From a bacterium (lineage in GTDB: Bacteria > Verrucomicrobiota > Verrucomicrobiia > Limisphaerales > UBA11358): a stretch of 64,000 nt of DNA. The notes under the pieces were generated by a model that was not told where the DNA came from, ran no database searches, and worked only from the letters and a program-made list of their open reading frames with translations. The translations under genes were made by a program, and so were the position numbers. Shown piece after piece: positions 36,043 to 45,641 of the stretch (positions within the stretch are counted from its first letter, which is position 1; every line of letters starts with the position of its first letter). Location of the stretch: contig JAJXXW010000080.1 of NCBI GenBank assembly GCA_021780905.1, positions 1 through 64,000 on the forward strand, given 5' to 3'.

Positions 36043-37193
36043 TTGCCGGCGCGGGTGCGCAGTTCGGCCACGGCGGCGGCGATGGCGCGCGGTTCCATTT
36101 CGTGAACTTCCAAGGGGCGGCCGATGTCTGACAGCAGCGTGATGGATAATTCACCGCCCAGATGTTCGCGGAATTCTCCGAGGCCGGCCAAAACCGCCGG
36201 CTGGTTGTCATTGTCCGCATTAAACAATTCGTCGGCGAACAATTTGAAACCCAGTTTTTCCAGCAGGTTCAAAATACGCGCGGCGGCGGCAGGATTGAGC
36301 AAGCCTATTTCCCGCGAGTAAATCACGTCCAGCGCGAGGCCGATGCCCACCGCCTCGCCGTGGGAGATCTTGAAATGCGAAAGCTGCTCGAGCTTGTGCG
36401 CCGACCAGTGGCCAAAATCGAGCGGACGCGCGGAGCCAGCCTCGAACGGGTCGCCGCTCGTGGCGATGTGTTCGAGGTGCAGTTCGGCGCAACGGCGGAT
36501 GAGATGTTTCATCGCCGCCGGCTCGAAGGCGGCCAGCTTCTCCGCGTCGCGCTCCAGCTCGGCAAAGAAGTTGGCGTCGCGAATGCAGGCGACTTTCACC
36601 GCCTCGACATAGCCGCTGCGCTTGTCGCGCGGGGCCAGCGTGGCCAACAGGTTAAAATCGTTGATGACGGCGAACGGCGGGGCGAAGGTGCCGACGAAAT
36701 TTTTCTGGCCGAAGGCATTCAGGCCGTTTTTCACGCCGACGCCGGAATCAGCCTGCGACAACGTGGTGGTCGGGATGCGGACATGGCGCACCCCCCGGTG
36801 CGCGGTGGCGGCGGCAAAGCCGGCGACATCCAGCAACGCGCCGCCGCCGACGGCGATGAGATACGAATGCCGGTCAATGTGATGGCGATGAATCTGCGCG
36901 TGGAGATCGCCGACGATGGTGGTGGAATTTTTTGCAGTTTCGCTGCCGCAAACGAAGAGCGGCGGACGCACGAGCTGCAATTGGTCGTGGTGCGCGGAAA
37001 AATATTTTTCAATCCGGGGTTCCAGTTCCGGCAATGCCTGCGAAAGGGAGTCATCGAGGATGACCAGCGCCTTGCGCGGCGCAACGTCGGCCAGCGCCTC
37101 CGCCAGCACGGGATTGTCGGCGGCGAAGACGCCTTCGGTGAAAAAGACGCGCAGCCGCCAGCTGACTTGGATGGAGCGTTCGATGACGGTCAC
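36039..37193 (-). CDS. 3-dehydroquinate synthase-like sugar-phosphate cyclase, EboD-like
   Basis: 384 residues of the dehydroquinate synthase superfamily: NAD site GGGALLDVAGFAAATAHRG, VRIPTTTLSQADSGVGVKNG, metal His in SARPLDFGHWSAHKLEQLS and HGEAVGIGLALD. The SGDPFEAGSARPLDFGHW segment is the form I associate with EboD rather than with AroB, which normally has a shorter connection. The N-terminus (FTEGVFAADNPVLAEAL) also fits. Its substrate is unknown; the cyclase of ebo clusters has been tied to trafficking of cyanobacterial and algal metabolites. The EboF-like gene follows with an ATGA overlap; the other ebo genes (A, B, C, E) are not in the window. Confidence 0.8.
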   Translation of the reverse strand: MTVIERSIQVSWRLRVFFTEGVFAADNPVLAEALADVAPRKALVILDDSLSQALPELEPRIEKYFSAHHDQLQLVRPPLFVCGSETAKNSTTIVGDLHAQIHRHHIDRHSYLIAVGGGALLDVAGFAAATAHRGVRHVRIPTTTLSQADSGVGVKNGLNAFGQKNFVGTFAPPFAVINDFNLLATLAPRDKRSGYVEAVKVACIRDANFFAELERDAEKLAAFEPAAMKHLIRRCAELHLEHIATSGDPFEAGSARPLDFGHWSAHKLEQLSHFKISHGEAVGIGLALDVIYSREIGLLNPAAAARILNLLEKLGFKLFADELFNADNDNQPAVLAGLGEFREHLGGELSITLLSDIGRPLEVHEMEPRAIAAAVAELRTRAGK

Positions 37194-37236
37194 ACCCTAA
37201 TCTGAAACGCGGTCACGATTAAATCGAGAAATAAAT

Positions 37237-39717
37237 TCAATGCCGCTCGCCCGGCTCAACGGGAATTCTCATGCAGTAGAACGACCGGTAGACAAACACG
37301 AGGGCGATGAAGAACAATACCGAGCCGATGACGTAGGACAGGATCGAGTCCGGATTCTTCTGTTTCAGCTCGACGGCGATTTCCACGGCGAGCAAACCGA
37401 ATAGCGTGGTGAACTTGATGATCGGGTTCATCGCCACGGAACTGGTGTCTTTGAACGGATCGCCCACGGTGTCGCCGACAACCGTGGCGGCGTGCAGCGG
37501 CGTATTTTTCATCTTCAGATCTACTTCAACAATTTTTTTGGCGTTGTCCCACGCGCCGCCGGCGTTCGCCATGAAAATCGCCTGGAACAATCCAAAAAAC
37601 GCGATGGCGATGAGGTAACCGATGAAGAAATAGGGATTCAAAAACGGCAGGCCCAGGGCAAAGCAGAACACCACGATGAAGATGTTGATCAAGCCCTTTT
37701 GCGCGTAGTGTGTGCAGATGGCGACGACGCGTTTGCTGTCCTCAATGGACGCGGCATCCTTGTCCAGCTTGATGTTTTTCTTGATGAAGACGACCGCGCT
37801 GTAGGCCCCGGCAACGACCGCCTGAATGCTTGCACCGGTGAACCAATAAATCACCGCACCGCCCATCAGCAGGCCGAAAACAATCTGCGGCATGACGAGC
37901 GACAGCCGGCCCACGGCGTCGCCGAAGACGTGTTCCAGCAGCATAATGATGCCGAAAATCATCGTCGTAGAGCCGACCACGGCGGTGCCAATGAGCACGG
38001 GCTTGGCAGTGGCTTTGAAGGTGTTGCCCGCACCGTCGCCCTTTTCTAATTCGGTTTTTGCGGTGTGAAAATCAGGTTTGAAGCCGAAGTCTTTTTCGAT
38101 TTCTGCGCTGATGCCGGGAATTTTTTCGATACGGCTCAATTCAAACACGGATTGCGCGTTATCGGTCACCGGGCCGAAGCTGTCCACGGCAATCGTCACC
38201 GGCGCCATGGCTAGAAAGCCAAAGGCCACCAGGCCAAACGCGAAGATGGGCGCGCCGAAAACAAATTTCGCCGGAATCAGCGCCATGAAATCGTGGTTGA
38301 GCGAGAATAGATAGGAAATAAACATCAGCAGCAGAATGACGAGGCCCATCCAGAAGGCGGAGAAATTGCCCGCCACGAGGCCGGAGAGGACGTTGAGCGA
38401 GGCGCCGCCGTGGTCGGAGGCGTCGGTAATTTCCTGCACGTGCTTGGACTGGGTGCTGACAAATATTTTCGTGAATTCCATGATAAGCGCGCCGGCCAAA
38501 GTGCCGCACGCGATGATGGAGGATAGCACCCACCAGAGATTCGGCAGCGGCACATCCTTCAAGATGTCGGCTTTCATTTCGTGGATGGAAAAATCACCGA
38601 GCAACAGCCAGCTCGCGCCGAAGCATCCGGCGATGGAGACAAGACTAGTGGTCCAGACGAGGTCGGTGAGCGGCGCTTCCCAGTTGAAATTCTTGTCGTT
38701 ACCGTAACGGACTTTCGCCAGCGCCATATTGAAATAAAATGAGACAAGCGAGGTAATGACCATTAGCGCCTGAATGGCGAACATCCAGATGATAAGCTTC
38801 GCACACAGATCGGGCGCCAGCTCCAGCGCCAGTGCGAGGAACGCGATGAGCGCGACGCCGGTGACACCGTAGGTTTCAAAACCGTCCGCCGTCGGGCCGA
38901 CCGAATCACCGGCGTTGTCCCCGGTGCAATCCGCGATGACACCAGGGTTTTTCGGGTCGTCTTCCGGCAGGTTAAAAACAATTTTCATCAAGTCGCTGCC
39001 AATGTCGGCGATCTTCGTGAAGATGCCGCCGCCAATACGGAGCGCGGTGGCCCCGAGCGATTCCCCAATCGCAAAGCCGATAAAGCACGGTCCGGCGAGG
39101 GCGCTGGGAATGAAGGCAAGAATACCGATCATGCAGGCGAGTTCCACGCAAATGAGCAATAGACCGATGCTCATGCCCGCTTGCAACGGGATAAAAAGAG
39201 TTTTCAGTGGACTGCCGCGCAAGGACGCGAACGACGTGCGCGAATTGGCGGTGGTGTTAATGCGGATACCAAACCACGCCACGCTGTAGCTGCCTAGGAT
39301 GCCGAAGACAGAACACGTAAGAATGACCAGAACTTCGTAGAAAGGCTTGTGTTGCAGGCCCGAAAAGTAATAAATCATGCAGCCAGCAATCAAAATCCAC
39401 AGTGCCGCCAGAAATTTTCCCTGCTGCCAGAGGTAAGTTTTGCAGGTTTCCCAAATTATTTGTGATACCTCACCCATCGAGCGGTGAACTGGCAAGGCGC
39501 GGGTGCGGAGGTATTCCATGACTCCGAACGCTGCGCCAATGGCGCATACAAGCAGCCCGAACAGCAAAATTGTCTGGGCCGAAACAACTGCGTGTAAAAA
39601 TTTGACTTCTCCTAGCGACGGCAATTTGATGTCGGCGTCGCCCGCATGGATTTTGATGGAATTCATCAGCGCGACCAATACAATACACCGACGCCAATGA
39701 GGCTTAATCTGGATCAT
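37237..39717 (-). CDS. hppA: Membrane-bound ion-pumping pyrophosphatase
   Basis: 826 residues with about 16 transmembrane helices. It hydrolyses PPi and moves H+ or Na+ across the membrane. Signatures: GDNAGDSVGPTADGFETYGV, ASLRGSPLKTL, and near the end ATVVGDTVGDPFKDTSSVAMNP. Two acidic motifs for Mg-PPi binding are intact. Whether it is K+-dependent, and which ion is pumped, cannot be settled by eye, although the length favours the Na+/K+-type long forms. A second in-frame ATG at 39664-39666 (MNSIKIHAGDADIKLPSLG) is a possible start that would drop a short hydrophobic leader. It is followed by eboD-like after 43 bp. Confidence 0.93.
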   Translation of the reverse strand: MIQIKPHWRRCIVLVALMNSIKIHAGDADIKLPSLGEVKFLHAVVSAQTILLFGLLVCAIGAAFGVMEYLRTRALPVHRSMGEVSQIIWETCKTYLWQQGKFLAALWILIAGCMIYYFSGLQHKPFYEVLVILTCSVFGILGSYSVAWFGIRINTTANSRTSFASLRGSPLKTLFIPLQAGMSIGLLLICVELACMIGILAFIPSALAGPCFIGFAIGESLGATALRIGGGIFTKIADIGSDLMKIVFNLPEDDPKNPGVIADCTGDNAGDSVGPTADGFETYGVTGVALIAFLALALELAPDLCAKLIIWMFAIQALMVITSLVSFYFNMALAKVRYGNDKNFNWEAPLTDLVWTTSLVSIAGCFGASWLLLGDFSIHEMKADILKDVPLPNLWWVLSSIIACGTLAGALIMEFTKIFVSTQSKHVQEITDASDHGGASLNVLSGLVAGNFSAFWMGLVILLLMFISYLFSLNHDFMALIPAKFVFGAPIFAFGLVAFGFLAMAPVTIAVDSFGPVTDNAQSVFELSRIEKIPGISAEIEKDFGFKPDFHTAKTELEKGDGAGNTFKATAKPVLIGTAVVGSTTMIFGIIMLLEHVFGDAVGRLSLVMPQIVFGLLMGGAVIYWFTGASIQAVVAGAYSAVVFIKKNIKLDKDAASIEDSKRVVAICTHYAQKGLINIFIVVFCFALGLPFLNPYFFIGYLIAIAFFGLFQAIFMANAGGAWDNAKKIVEVDLKMKNTPLHAATVVGDTVGDPFKDTSSVAMNPIIKFTTLFGLLAVEIAVELKQKNPDSILSYVIGSVLFFIALVFVYRSFYCMRIPVEPGERH

Positions 39718-40013
39718 AAGAAAGCGCGGATTCTGCCATCGTCAAAATGCAATTTCCAGCAATTTGTTTGAATAAAATGCGTTTTTTTATTAGCATTTGC
39801 TGGTGCGCAATTAATTATGTCATCAAGAGCTAATTTCAAAACCTGCCACTGGTTGCGGGCTGCAGGAGAGTTGGCGGGGATAACATGATTAAAAAACCGT
39901 TTTCGATCATCAACCACCGGTTGGGCGGCGCGTGCAAGCACGCTCCGCTTGCCGTGCCGGGTTTGGTTGCGAGTTTCAGGGCCGCCCTTCACCGGCGGCG
40001 GGCCGTGCGGGCT
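39718..40013. other. Gap without gene: promoter side of hppA and edge of a transposase remnant
   Basis: 39718-39840 is AT-rich and likely holds the hppA promoter, though I cannot fix the boxes. 39890-40013 turns GC-rich with a GTGCAAGCACG-type short palindrome (around 39928) and probably is the 3' edge of the insertion-sequence remnant that follows. Confidence 0.4.
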
Positions 40014-40535
40014 TCAACACCGTCGCGCCAACAGCGCGGTGGCCGTCAGTGCCACCAAGCTAAGCATCAAATAGCACATAGCTTTGGCCGCGCCCCGCAC
40101 GTGCACCCAGCTTCCGCCATAGCGTTCTTTGAGCCAACGGTTCAACCGTTCGCTGGCGCTGCGTTCCTTGAATTGTTGCGCCGGGGCCGGCGCGAACGGA
40201 AGTTTTTCCCCGGCGAGCGGGTGGAGGTCAATGATCGGCACATGGCCCAGAGCGCGGCTGAAAGCGAGAATTTGCGGCGCGTCATAGGCGCTGTCCCTCA
40301 GGTCGTAAAGCGAGGTTACTCGCTGGACGGTCAGTTGCGTCAGCAGAATAGCCACCTGCGAATCACGGACGCTAGCGCTAGTCAGCGCGGCGCTGACCGG
40401 AATGCGGCCCAGACCGGCGAGGAAAATGACCTCGCAGAACTGCTGATCCGGGGCGCTCAACAGGCCAAGTTCGGACGCCAGCGCGGGGAAAAGCTGGCGT
40501 TGCAGGTGGAGGAAAATCGTTGTGAGGTCAGCCAT
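40014..40535 (-). pseudogene. Internally deleted DDE transposase (IS4/IS5-like group)
   Basis: 173 codons. The C-terminal part (RDSAYDAPQILAFSRALGHVPIIDLHP, then KERSASERLNRWLKERYGG and a hydrophobic end) is a DDE transposase catalytic core with the YREK-like ERLNRWLKERYG. The N-terminal part (MADLTTIFLHLQRQLFPALASELG) is a start region fused directly to it, so the middle, including at least one catalytic Asp, appears to be deleted although the frame is open. It is next to the AT-rich promoter of mnmG. Confidence 0.75.
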
Positions 40536-40617
40536 AAATACAGACTGACAGCATATATTTGCATTCGAATATATTACATATAATTACACAATTAACCTAG
40601 GTTTTTTAAGAGCCTCT

Positions 40618-42573
40618 ATGTTCATTTATCCAAAGCATTATGATGTAATCGTAGTGGGAGCCGGGCACGCCGGGGTAGAGGCTGCTTTAGCGGCTGCCCG
40701 GATGGGTTGTGAAACCTTATTACTAACCATCAATTCCGACAGTATTGGACAGATGTCCTGCAATCCAGCGATTGGTGGGTTAGGAAAGGGTCATCTTGCC
40801 CGTGAAATTGATGCACTTGGTGGAGAAATGGGACACAATACTGATTTGTGCGGGATTCAATTTCGAATGTTGAATAAAAAAAAGGGTCCTGCCGTCTGGT
40901 CTCCACGCGCACAGTGTGACAAAAAGGCGTATCAATTGAGGATGAAATGGGTTTGTGAATCTTGTTCAAATTTGGATATAAAACAGGGACAATCATCAAA
41001 AATCATCCATAAAAATGGACTGGTCTATGGGGTTGAAACAACTTTTGGAGTTCAATTTAAGTCAAAAACTGTAATTATCACGACAGGAACATTCTTACGT
41101 GGACTAATGCATATCGGAAATAATCAACAATCAGGAGGCCGCGCAGGTGATGCCGCCGCATTAAATCTTTCCAGTTCACTAAAAGAACTTGGGTTGGAAC
41201 TTGGCCGGCTTAAAACCGGAACTCCACCTCGATTGCTAAAAAAATCAATTGATTTCTCAAAAACAGAAATTCAGCATGGAGACGTTCCAATACCATTTTT
41301 CTCATTCTGGAAAGATGATTTGTTCCACATGGAACATTCAGATCCGGATAAATCAAAAAATTGTAATGCATTAAATCAAATTCCAAATAATTCAATATTG
41401 AACCGGATAAATGGTCAATTACCTTGTTTTTTAACACATACTTCCGATAAAACCACAAAGTTAATAAAAGAAAATCTTCACAGATCACCTCTCTTTTCTG
41501 GAACAATTGAGGGTGTTGGACCAAGGTATTGCCCATCAATCGAAGATAAGATTGTAAGGTTTTGTGAAAAAAGTCACCATCAAATCTTTCTTGAGCCTGA
41601 AGGGATTGAAACTGAAGAAATTTACGTTAATGGTCTTTCCACCAGTCTGCCTTTTGATGTGCAAGTCGAATTAGTTAGAACCATAATTGGATGCGAAAAT
41701 GCTGAAATAATGCGACCCGCATACGCAGTAGAGTATGATTTTTCATTTCCAACGCAACTTTTTCCCTCATTAGAAACTAAAGTATGTAGAAATTTGTTCT
41801 TGGCAGGTCAGATCAACGGAACATCTGGTTATGAGGAAGCTGGTGCACAGGGTTTAATTGCCGGCATCAATGCCGCTCGCCGGGTGCAAAACCAGGATTC
41901 AATTATTCTGCGACGCGATCAGGCCTATATCGGTGTATTAATTGATGACTTGGTAACGAAAGGAACTACTGAACCCTATCGCATGTTCACCTCTCGTGCC
42001 GAATTCCGATTGATCTTAAGACAAGATAATGCCGATCTTAGACTTTCCCGAATCGGCCATGAAGTCGGACTGTTATCCACCACGCATTTTAAAACTTTTG
42101 AGGCCAAAGAGAAAGAGATAATTAATGAGGTTAATCGCTTGAATAAAACATTTTATGTAAATGATTCCTTGGCAAAAATTCTTAGCCGTCCGGAAAACTC
42201 TTATCAGAAATTGCCAATGAAAAATTCGCTTTTAAGTGACGATGTTGCATTTCAAGTGCAAACAATACTTAAATATGCGGGCTACGTAGAAAGACAAGAT
42301 AAGGAAGTTTCAAAATTCAAAGTTCTTGAAGATAAAATCATTCCTGATTCATTCGATTTTCGATTGGTTCCAAGCTTGAGACTAGAGGCGCGGCAAAAAC
42401 TTTCAAAAATCCGACCCAGGACGATTGGCCAGGCGGGGAGAATTTCTGGCGTGTCTCCGGCCGACTTGAGCATCCTTTTGATTTGGCTGAAGCGTGGCTC
42501 CCAAATCCAAACTGATGATCTAACTGAATCATCAAATATCTGCCCCCATTCGGAGAGAGATTATATTGAATGA
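40618..42573 (+). CDS. mnmG: tRNA uridine 5-carboxymethylaminomethyl modification enzyme
   Basis: 651 residues. With MnmE it modifies U34 in tRNA using FAD. FAD site VVGAGHAGVEAALAAARMG at residues 10-28; CNPAIGGLGKGHLAREIDALGGEMG; LKTGTPPRL; CPSIEDKIVRF; GTSGYEEAGAQGL; C-terminal helix region with TIGQAGRISGVSPADL. Base composition is clearly lower in G+C than recA and most genes around it, with many AAT/ATT/AAA codons. A stretch of about 25 extra residues (HSDPDKSKNCNALNQIPNN...) precedes the conserved LPCFLTHTS. No MnmE, RsmG or ParAB genes follow. The 82-bp upstream region is very AT-rich. Confidence 0.96.
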   Translation: MFIYPKHYDVIVVGAGHAGVEAALAAARMGCETLLLTINSDSIGQMSCNPAIGGLGKGHLAREIDALGGEMGHNTDLCGIQFRMLNKKKGPAVWSPRAQCDKKAYQLRMKWVCESCSNLDIKQGQSSKIIHKNGLVYGVETTFGVQFKSKTVIITTGTFLRGLMHIGNNQQSGGRAGDAAALNLSSSLKELGLELGRLKTGTPPRLLKKSIDFSKTEIQHGDVPIPFFSFWKDDLFHMEHSDPDKSKNCNALNQIPNNSILNRINGQLPCFLTHTSDKTTKLIKENLHRSPLFSGTIEGVGPRYCPSIEDKIVRFCEKSHHQIFLEPEGIETEEIYVNGLSTSLPFDVQVELVRTIIGCENAEIMRPAYAVEYDFSFPTQLFPSLETKVCRNLFLAGQINGTSGYEEAGAQGLIAGINAARRVQNQDSIILRRDQAYIGVLIDDLVTKGTTEPYRMFTSRAEFRLILRQDNADLRLSRIGHEVGLLSTTHFKTFEAKEKEIINEVNRLNKTFYVNDSLAKILSRPENSYQKLPMKNSLLSDDVAFQVQTILKYAGYVERQDKEVSKFKVLEDKIIPDSFDFRLVPSLRLEARQKLSKIRPRTIGQAGRISGVSPADLSILLIWLKRGSQIQTDDLTESSNICPHSERDYIE

Positions 42574-42687
42574 CAGGGAAATTTTATTACACTGCCAACC
42601 AATAGCGATTAAATCCGGCGCGATTTTGCGCGGCCATCCCTCAACCCTTAACCCAATGAGTCCGCAGTGATTTTATTTAATGCGTGT

Positions 42688-42715
42688 TTGACTAAAAAAA
42701 TTCATTTTATACGAT
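42688..42715 (+). promoter_or_regulatory. Sigma-70-like promoter for recA
   Basis: TTGACT (42688-42693), 16-bp spacer, TACGAT (42710-42715), giving a start about 30 nt before the recA ATG. I see no LexA-type palindrome in 42574-42751; the rest of this gap holds a short GC hairpin near 42620 but no gene. Confidence 0.45.
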
Positions 42716-42751
42716 TGGCTTTAATGGATAACTTGAATCCCAAAAAAATTT

Positions 42752-43819
42752 ATGGCCTCCAAATCGTCTGACAAGTCTGGTGAGAAAACCGCCGTTGAAT
42801 CAAAAGCTGTCGCCGTGCGCGAACGCGAACTTGATGCCGCAATATCTTCCATAACCAAAGCCTATGGCGAGGGGTCCATCATGCGCCTTGGCGATGCGCG
42901 GGCGCAGGTGAAAATCGAAGTCATCCCGACCGGCGGGCTGGCGATTGACCTCGCGCTCGGCGTCGGCGGCATCCCGCGCGGCCGCGTCGTGGAAATTTAC
43001 GGGCCGGAATCGTCGGGCAAAACCACCTTGATGCTTCACGTCATCGCCAACGCACAAAAGGCCGGTGGCCTTGCGGCGTTCATTGACGCAGAGCACGCGT
43101 TGGATCCCGGTTATGCCAAAAAACTCGGCGTGAATCTGGATGACCTGCTCGTCTCGCAGCCGGATTCCGGTGAAGAGGCGTTGACAATTTGCGAAACGCT
43201 TGCGCGCTCGAACGCGCTGGATGTCATTGTCATTGATTCCGTAGCCGCGCTGGTGCCAAAAGCCGAACTCGACGGCGAAATGGGCATGGCCACGATGGGT
43301 ATGCAGGCGCGTTTGATGAGTCAGGCGCTGCGCAAGCTGACCGCGATTCTCGCCAAGTCCAAGACGACGTGTATTTTCACCAATCAATTGCGCGAAAAAG
43401 TCGGCGTCATGTTCGGCAGCCCCGAAACCACGCCTGGCGGCAAGGCGCTGAAATTTTACGCCAGCGTGCGCATGGATATTCGCCGCAAAGATCAGTTGAA
43501 AGATGCCGCCGGCAATGTCTATGGCAATCACACCCGCGTTAAGATCGTGAAGAACAAAGTCGCGCCGCCGTTTGCCGAAGCCGAGTTTGACATTATTTAC
43601 AACCACGGTATTGACAAGGAAGGCAGCATTCTCGACGTGGGCATCGAGTGCGGTGTGGTGGATAAACGCGGGGCGTATCTGCAATTCGACGGCGCCATGA
43701 TTGGCCAGGGCCGTGACGCCGCCAAAAAGGCGTTGGAAGAAAAACCAGAACTTGCCAAGAAAATCATCGAGGCCATCATGGTCAAACGTTCGGCGATTAC
43801 GACCGAAGAAAAATCATAA
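42752..43819 (+). CDS. recA: Recombinase A
   Basis: 355 residues. Walker [10 protein letters not shown] (about 81-89), Walker [13 protein letters not shown], the MAW-like [19 protein letters not shown], loop L2 region [23 protein letters not shown] and the C-terminal domain are all present. It forms filaments on single-stranded DNA for strand exchange and SOS signalling. ATG 42752 without a visible ribosome-binding site. A hairpin terminator follows. No regulator (RecX, LexA) is next to it. Confidence 0.98.
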   Translation: MASKSSDKSGEKTAVESKAVAVRERELDAAISSITKAYGEGSIMRLGDARAQVKIEVIPTGGLAIDLALGVGGIPRGRVVEIYGPESSGKTTLMLHVIANAQKAGGLAAFIDAEHALDPGYAKKLGVNLDDLLVSQPDSGEEALTICETLARSNALDVIVIDSVAALVPKAELDGEMGMATMGMQARLMSQALRKLTAILAKSKTTCIFTNQLREKVGVMFGSPETTPGGKALKFYASVRMDIRRKDQLKDAAGNVYGNHTRVKIVKNKVAPPFAEAEFDIIYNHGIDKEGSILDVGIECGVVDKRGAYLQFDGAMIGQGRDAAKKALEEKPELAKKIIEAIMVKRSAITTEEKS

Positions 43820-43837
43820 GCCAAGTCGTTCGTTTTC

Positions 43838-43875
43838 AAGGCGTCGCCGGACCGCGGGCAACGCCTTTGCTTTTA
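43838..43875 (+). terminator. Probable terminator after recA
   Basis: AAGGCGT (43838-43844) pairs with ACGCCTT (43861-43867), followed by TGCTTTT. 18 bp past the recA stop. Confidence 0.55.
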
Positions 43876-43943
43876 GGCTTCCCCGAACGACGTCAGGCGT
43901 GTTAGTCTGATAGTTCAACCTCGCAAAACGGGGCATTTTTTAC

Positions 43944-45641
43944 ATGAGCAACGCACCTGATCTCGAACTCGATTTGGAGAACCTCTTCCAGCCCGCCTGG
44001 GCGCAGGAGAAAACCGGGTCCAACAAATTTGCAAGATTCACCGGCAACGAAGGCATCAAACCTGAACGTGCCTTCAACGGCAAGCCCGGCGAACGCCGCA
44101 CGCCGCGACGCGATGGCGCGGGGGGCGGCTTTGGCGGCGGTGACCGGCGCGGTGGCCCATCGCGCGGTGGCTCCAAGTTTGGCGACCGTCAGGGCGGATT
44201 CCGTGGCGGTGACCGGCGCGATGAACCACGCCGCGAACGGCCCGAACCGCCGGCACCGTTGCCGGAATTCAATGTCGCGTTCATTCCCGAAGAACGCGGC
44301 GTCGAACAGTTGGCAAAGCAGATCAAGATGACGGGCCGCGCGTATCCGCTGTTTCAGATCGCGCAGTTGATCTTGGCGAAAGCCGAACGCTATTCCGTCC
44401 AGCTCACGCCCAAGAAAAAAACCGCCGGGACCACGGAAAAACTGTTCGTCTGCGCACTCGACGAGACCCCGTGGACGAGCGAGGAGGAGGTGGTCGCGCA
44501 CGTGCTCAAAAATCATTTCGCCACGTTTTATCAGGCCGAACGCACGCAGACCGAGCCGCCGAAGGGCGTTTACACGTTCGTCGCGCAATGCGGTCTGAGC
44601 GGCGCGATTCTCGGCCCGCCGAACTATCACGATTACCAGAACCAGTTGCGCAAGCTGCACGCGGAAAAATTTTCGCGGATGCCGTTCGACACGTTCAAGT
44701 CCCGCGTCAAAATCGTCAAGGACGAGGCCGTCGTTAAAAAATGGGTGGAGGAACAGAGCTTCAAGACCGAATACAACGCGCTGAACGTGCCGGAACCGGT
44801 CAAGTTGGCAAGCCTGGAAGAAGTGGAAAAACATTTCCGCGCCACACACAAGGATAACATCATCAAGGTGGTCGAGACCGCGACCATCGCCGGTTTGCCG
44901 AGCCGGAGTCTGCGTTGCAGCGGCCTGCAACGGCTCATCCGGCAGGAATGGGAGCACCAGAAATTTTTCCCGCTGCCCATCGCCACAAAGCTCAGCCAGC
45001 AGTTCGCGCAACACGGCCTGCAATTTTTCAAGGTCAACAAAACCGTCACGCACGTCAGCGTCGCGCGTCCGACCTTCCTCGACACCGAGAGCAATCCGGT
45101 ATCCGCTGGCATCAAGCGCATCGTGGAGTTCATCAACGCCACGCCGAAATGCTCGCGCAAAAAATTGATTGAGGCCCTCGCGCCCACGCCCAAAGCGGCC
45201 AAGACTTCCATCACGGAAATTTCCGTTGCGCCGGCGGCCGCAGGTGAAAGTGCCACGGCACCGGCACCGGCCAAACCGGCCGAACCCAAAGCGCCGGAGC
45301 CGACACCGGAACAGACCGCCGTCATGGTGGATTTGCACTGGCTCATTCATCAGGGTGCGGTTCTGGAATTTGCCGATGGCCGGATGGAAACGGCCAAGAA
45401 ACCCGCGCCCAAACCGGTGAAGCCGCCCAAGGAATCCGCGCCGGAAAAACTGGCCGCCGAAGGCGAGCCGGCGGGGACAACTGAAAATGTGCCGCCGGCA
45501 GCGGTCGCGGCGGAACTGGCAGCTGAAATTTCCTCCCCAGCAGAAGCAACGGCCGCTCCCGCCGTGCCCAGCGCAGCCCCGGCGGTTGAAACACCCGTCC
45601 GACTTGAAGCGCCCGCCACGCAGGAAGGCAACGCCCTATGA
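43944..45641 (+). CDS. Unrecognised protein with RGG-like N-terminus, coupled to a DEAD-box helicase
   Basis: 565 residues in three parts. Residues ~45-105 are a Gly/Arg/Asp-rich disordered stretch with repeated GGDRRGG/GGDRRDE units, similar to RGG RNA-binding tails. Residues ~105-430 form a folded, mixed alpha/beta region (PEFNVAFIPEERGVEQLAKQI, LFVCALDETPWTSEEEVVAHVL with a lone Cys) that I do not recognise. Residues ~430-565 are Pro/Ala/Glu-rich linker around one conserved-looking segment (TAVMVDLHWLIHQGAVLEFADG). Its TGA overlaps the ATG of the helicase. A role with RNA is inferred from the RGG stretch and the partner. Confidence 0.75.
   Translation: MSNAPDLELDLENLFQPAWAQEKTGSNKFARFTGNEGIKPERAFNGKPGERRTPRRDGAGGGFGGGDRRGGPSRGGSKFGDRQGGFRGGDRRDEPRRERPEPPAPLPEFNVAFIPEERGVEQLAKQIKMTGRAYPLFQIAQLILAKAERYSVQLTPKKKTAGTTEKLFVCALDETPWTSEEEVVAHVLKNHFATFYQAERTQTEPPKGVYTFVAQCGLSGAILGPPNYHDYQNQLRKLHAEKFSRMPFDTFKSRVKIVKDEAVVKKWVEEQSFKTEYNALNVPEPVKLASLEEVEKHFRATHKDNIIKVVETATIAGLPSRSLRCSGLQRLIRQEWEHQKFFPLPIATKLSQQFAQHGLQFFKVNKTVTHVSVARPTFLDTESNPVSAGIKRIVEFINATPKCSRKKLIEALAPTPKAAKTSITEISVAPAAAGESATAPAPAKPAEPKAPEPTPEQTAVMVDLHWLIHQGAVLEFADGRMETAKKPAPKPVKPPKESAPEKLAAEGEPAGTTENVPPAAVAAELAAEISSPAEATAAPAVPSAAPAVETPVRLEAPATQEGNAL

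Noticed and set aside
40536..40617. Replication origin next to mnmG
   Set aside because: The AT-rich gap contains no TTATNCACA-type DnaA boxes, and dnaA, rsmG and parAB are absent.
42574..42751. LexA/SOS box upstream of recA
   Set aside because: No convincing CTGT-N8-ACAG or GAAC-N4-GTTC palindrome found by eye; only the basal promoter was kept.
43902..45350. A 482-codon frame opposite the RGG-type gene
   Set aside because: The Gly/Arg repeats exist on both strands, but the plus-strand frame is coupled to the helicase and has better coding character.
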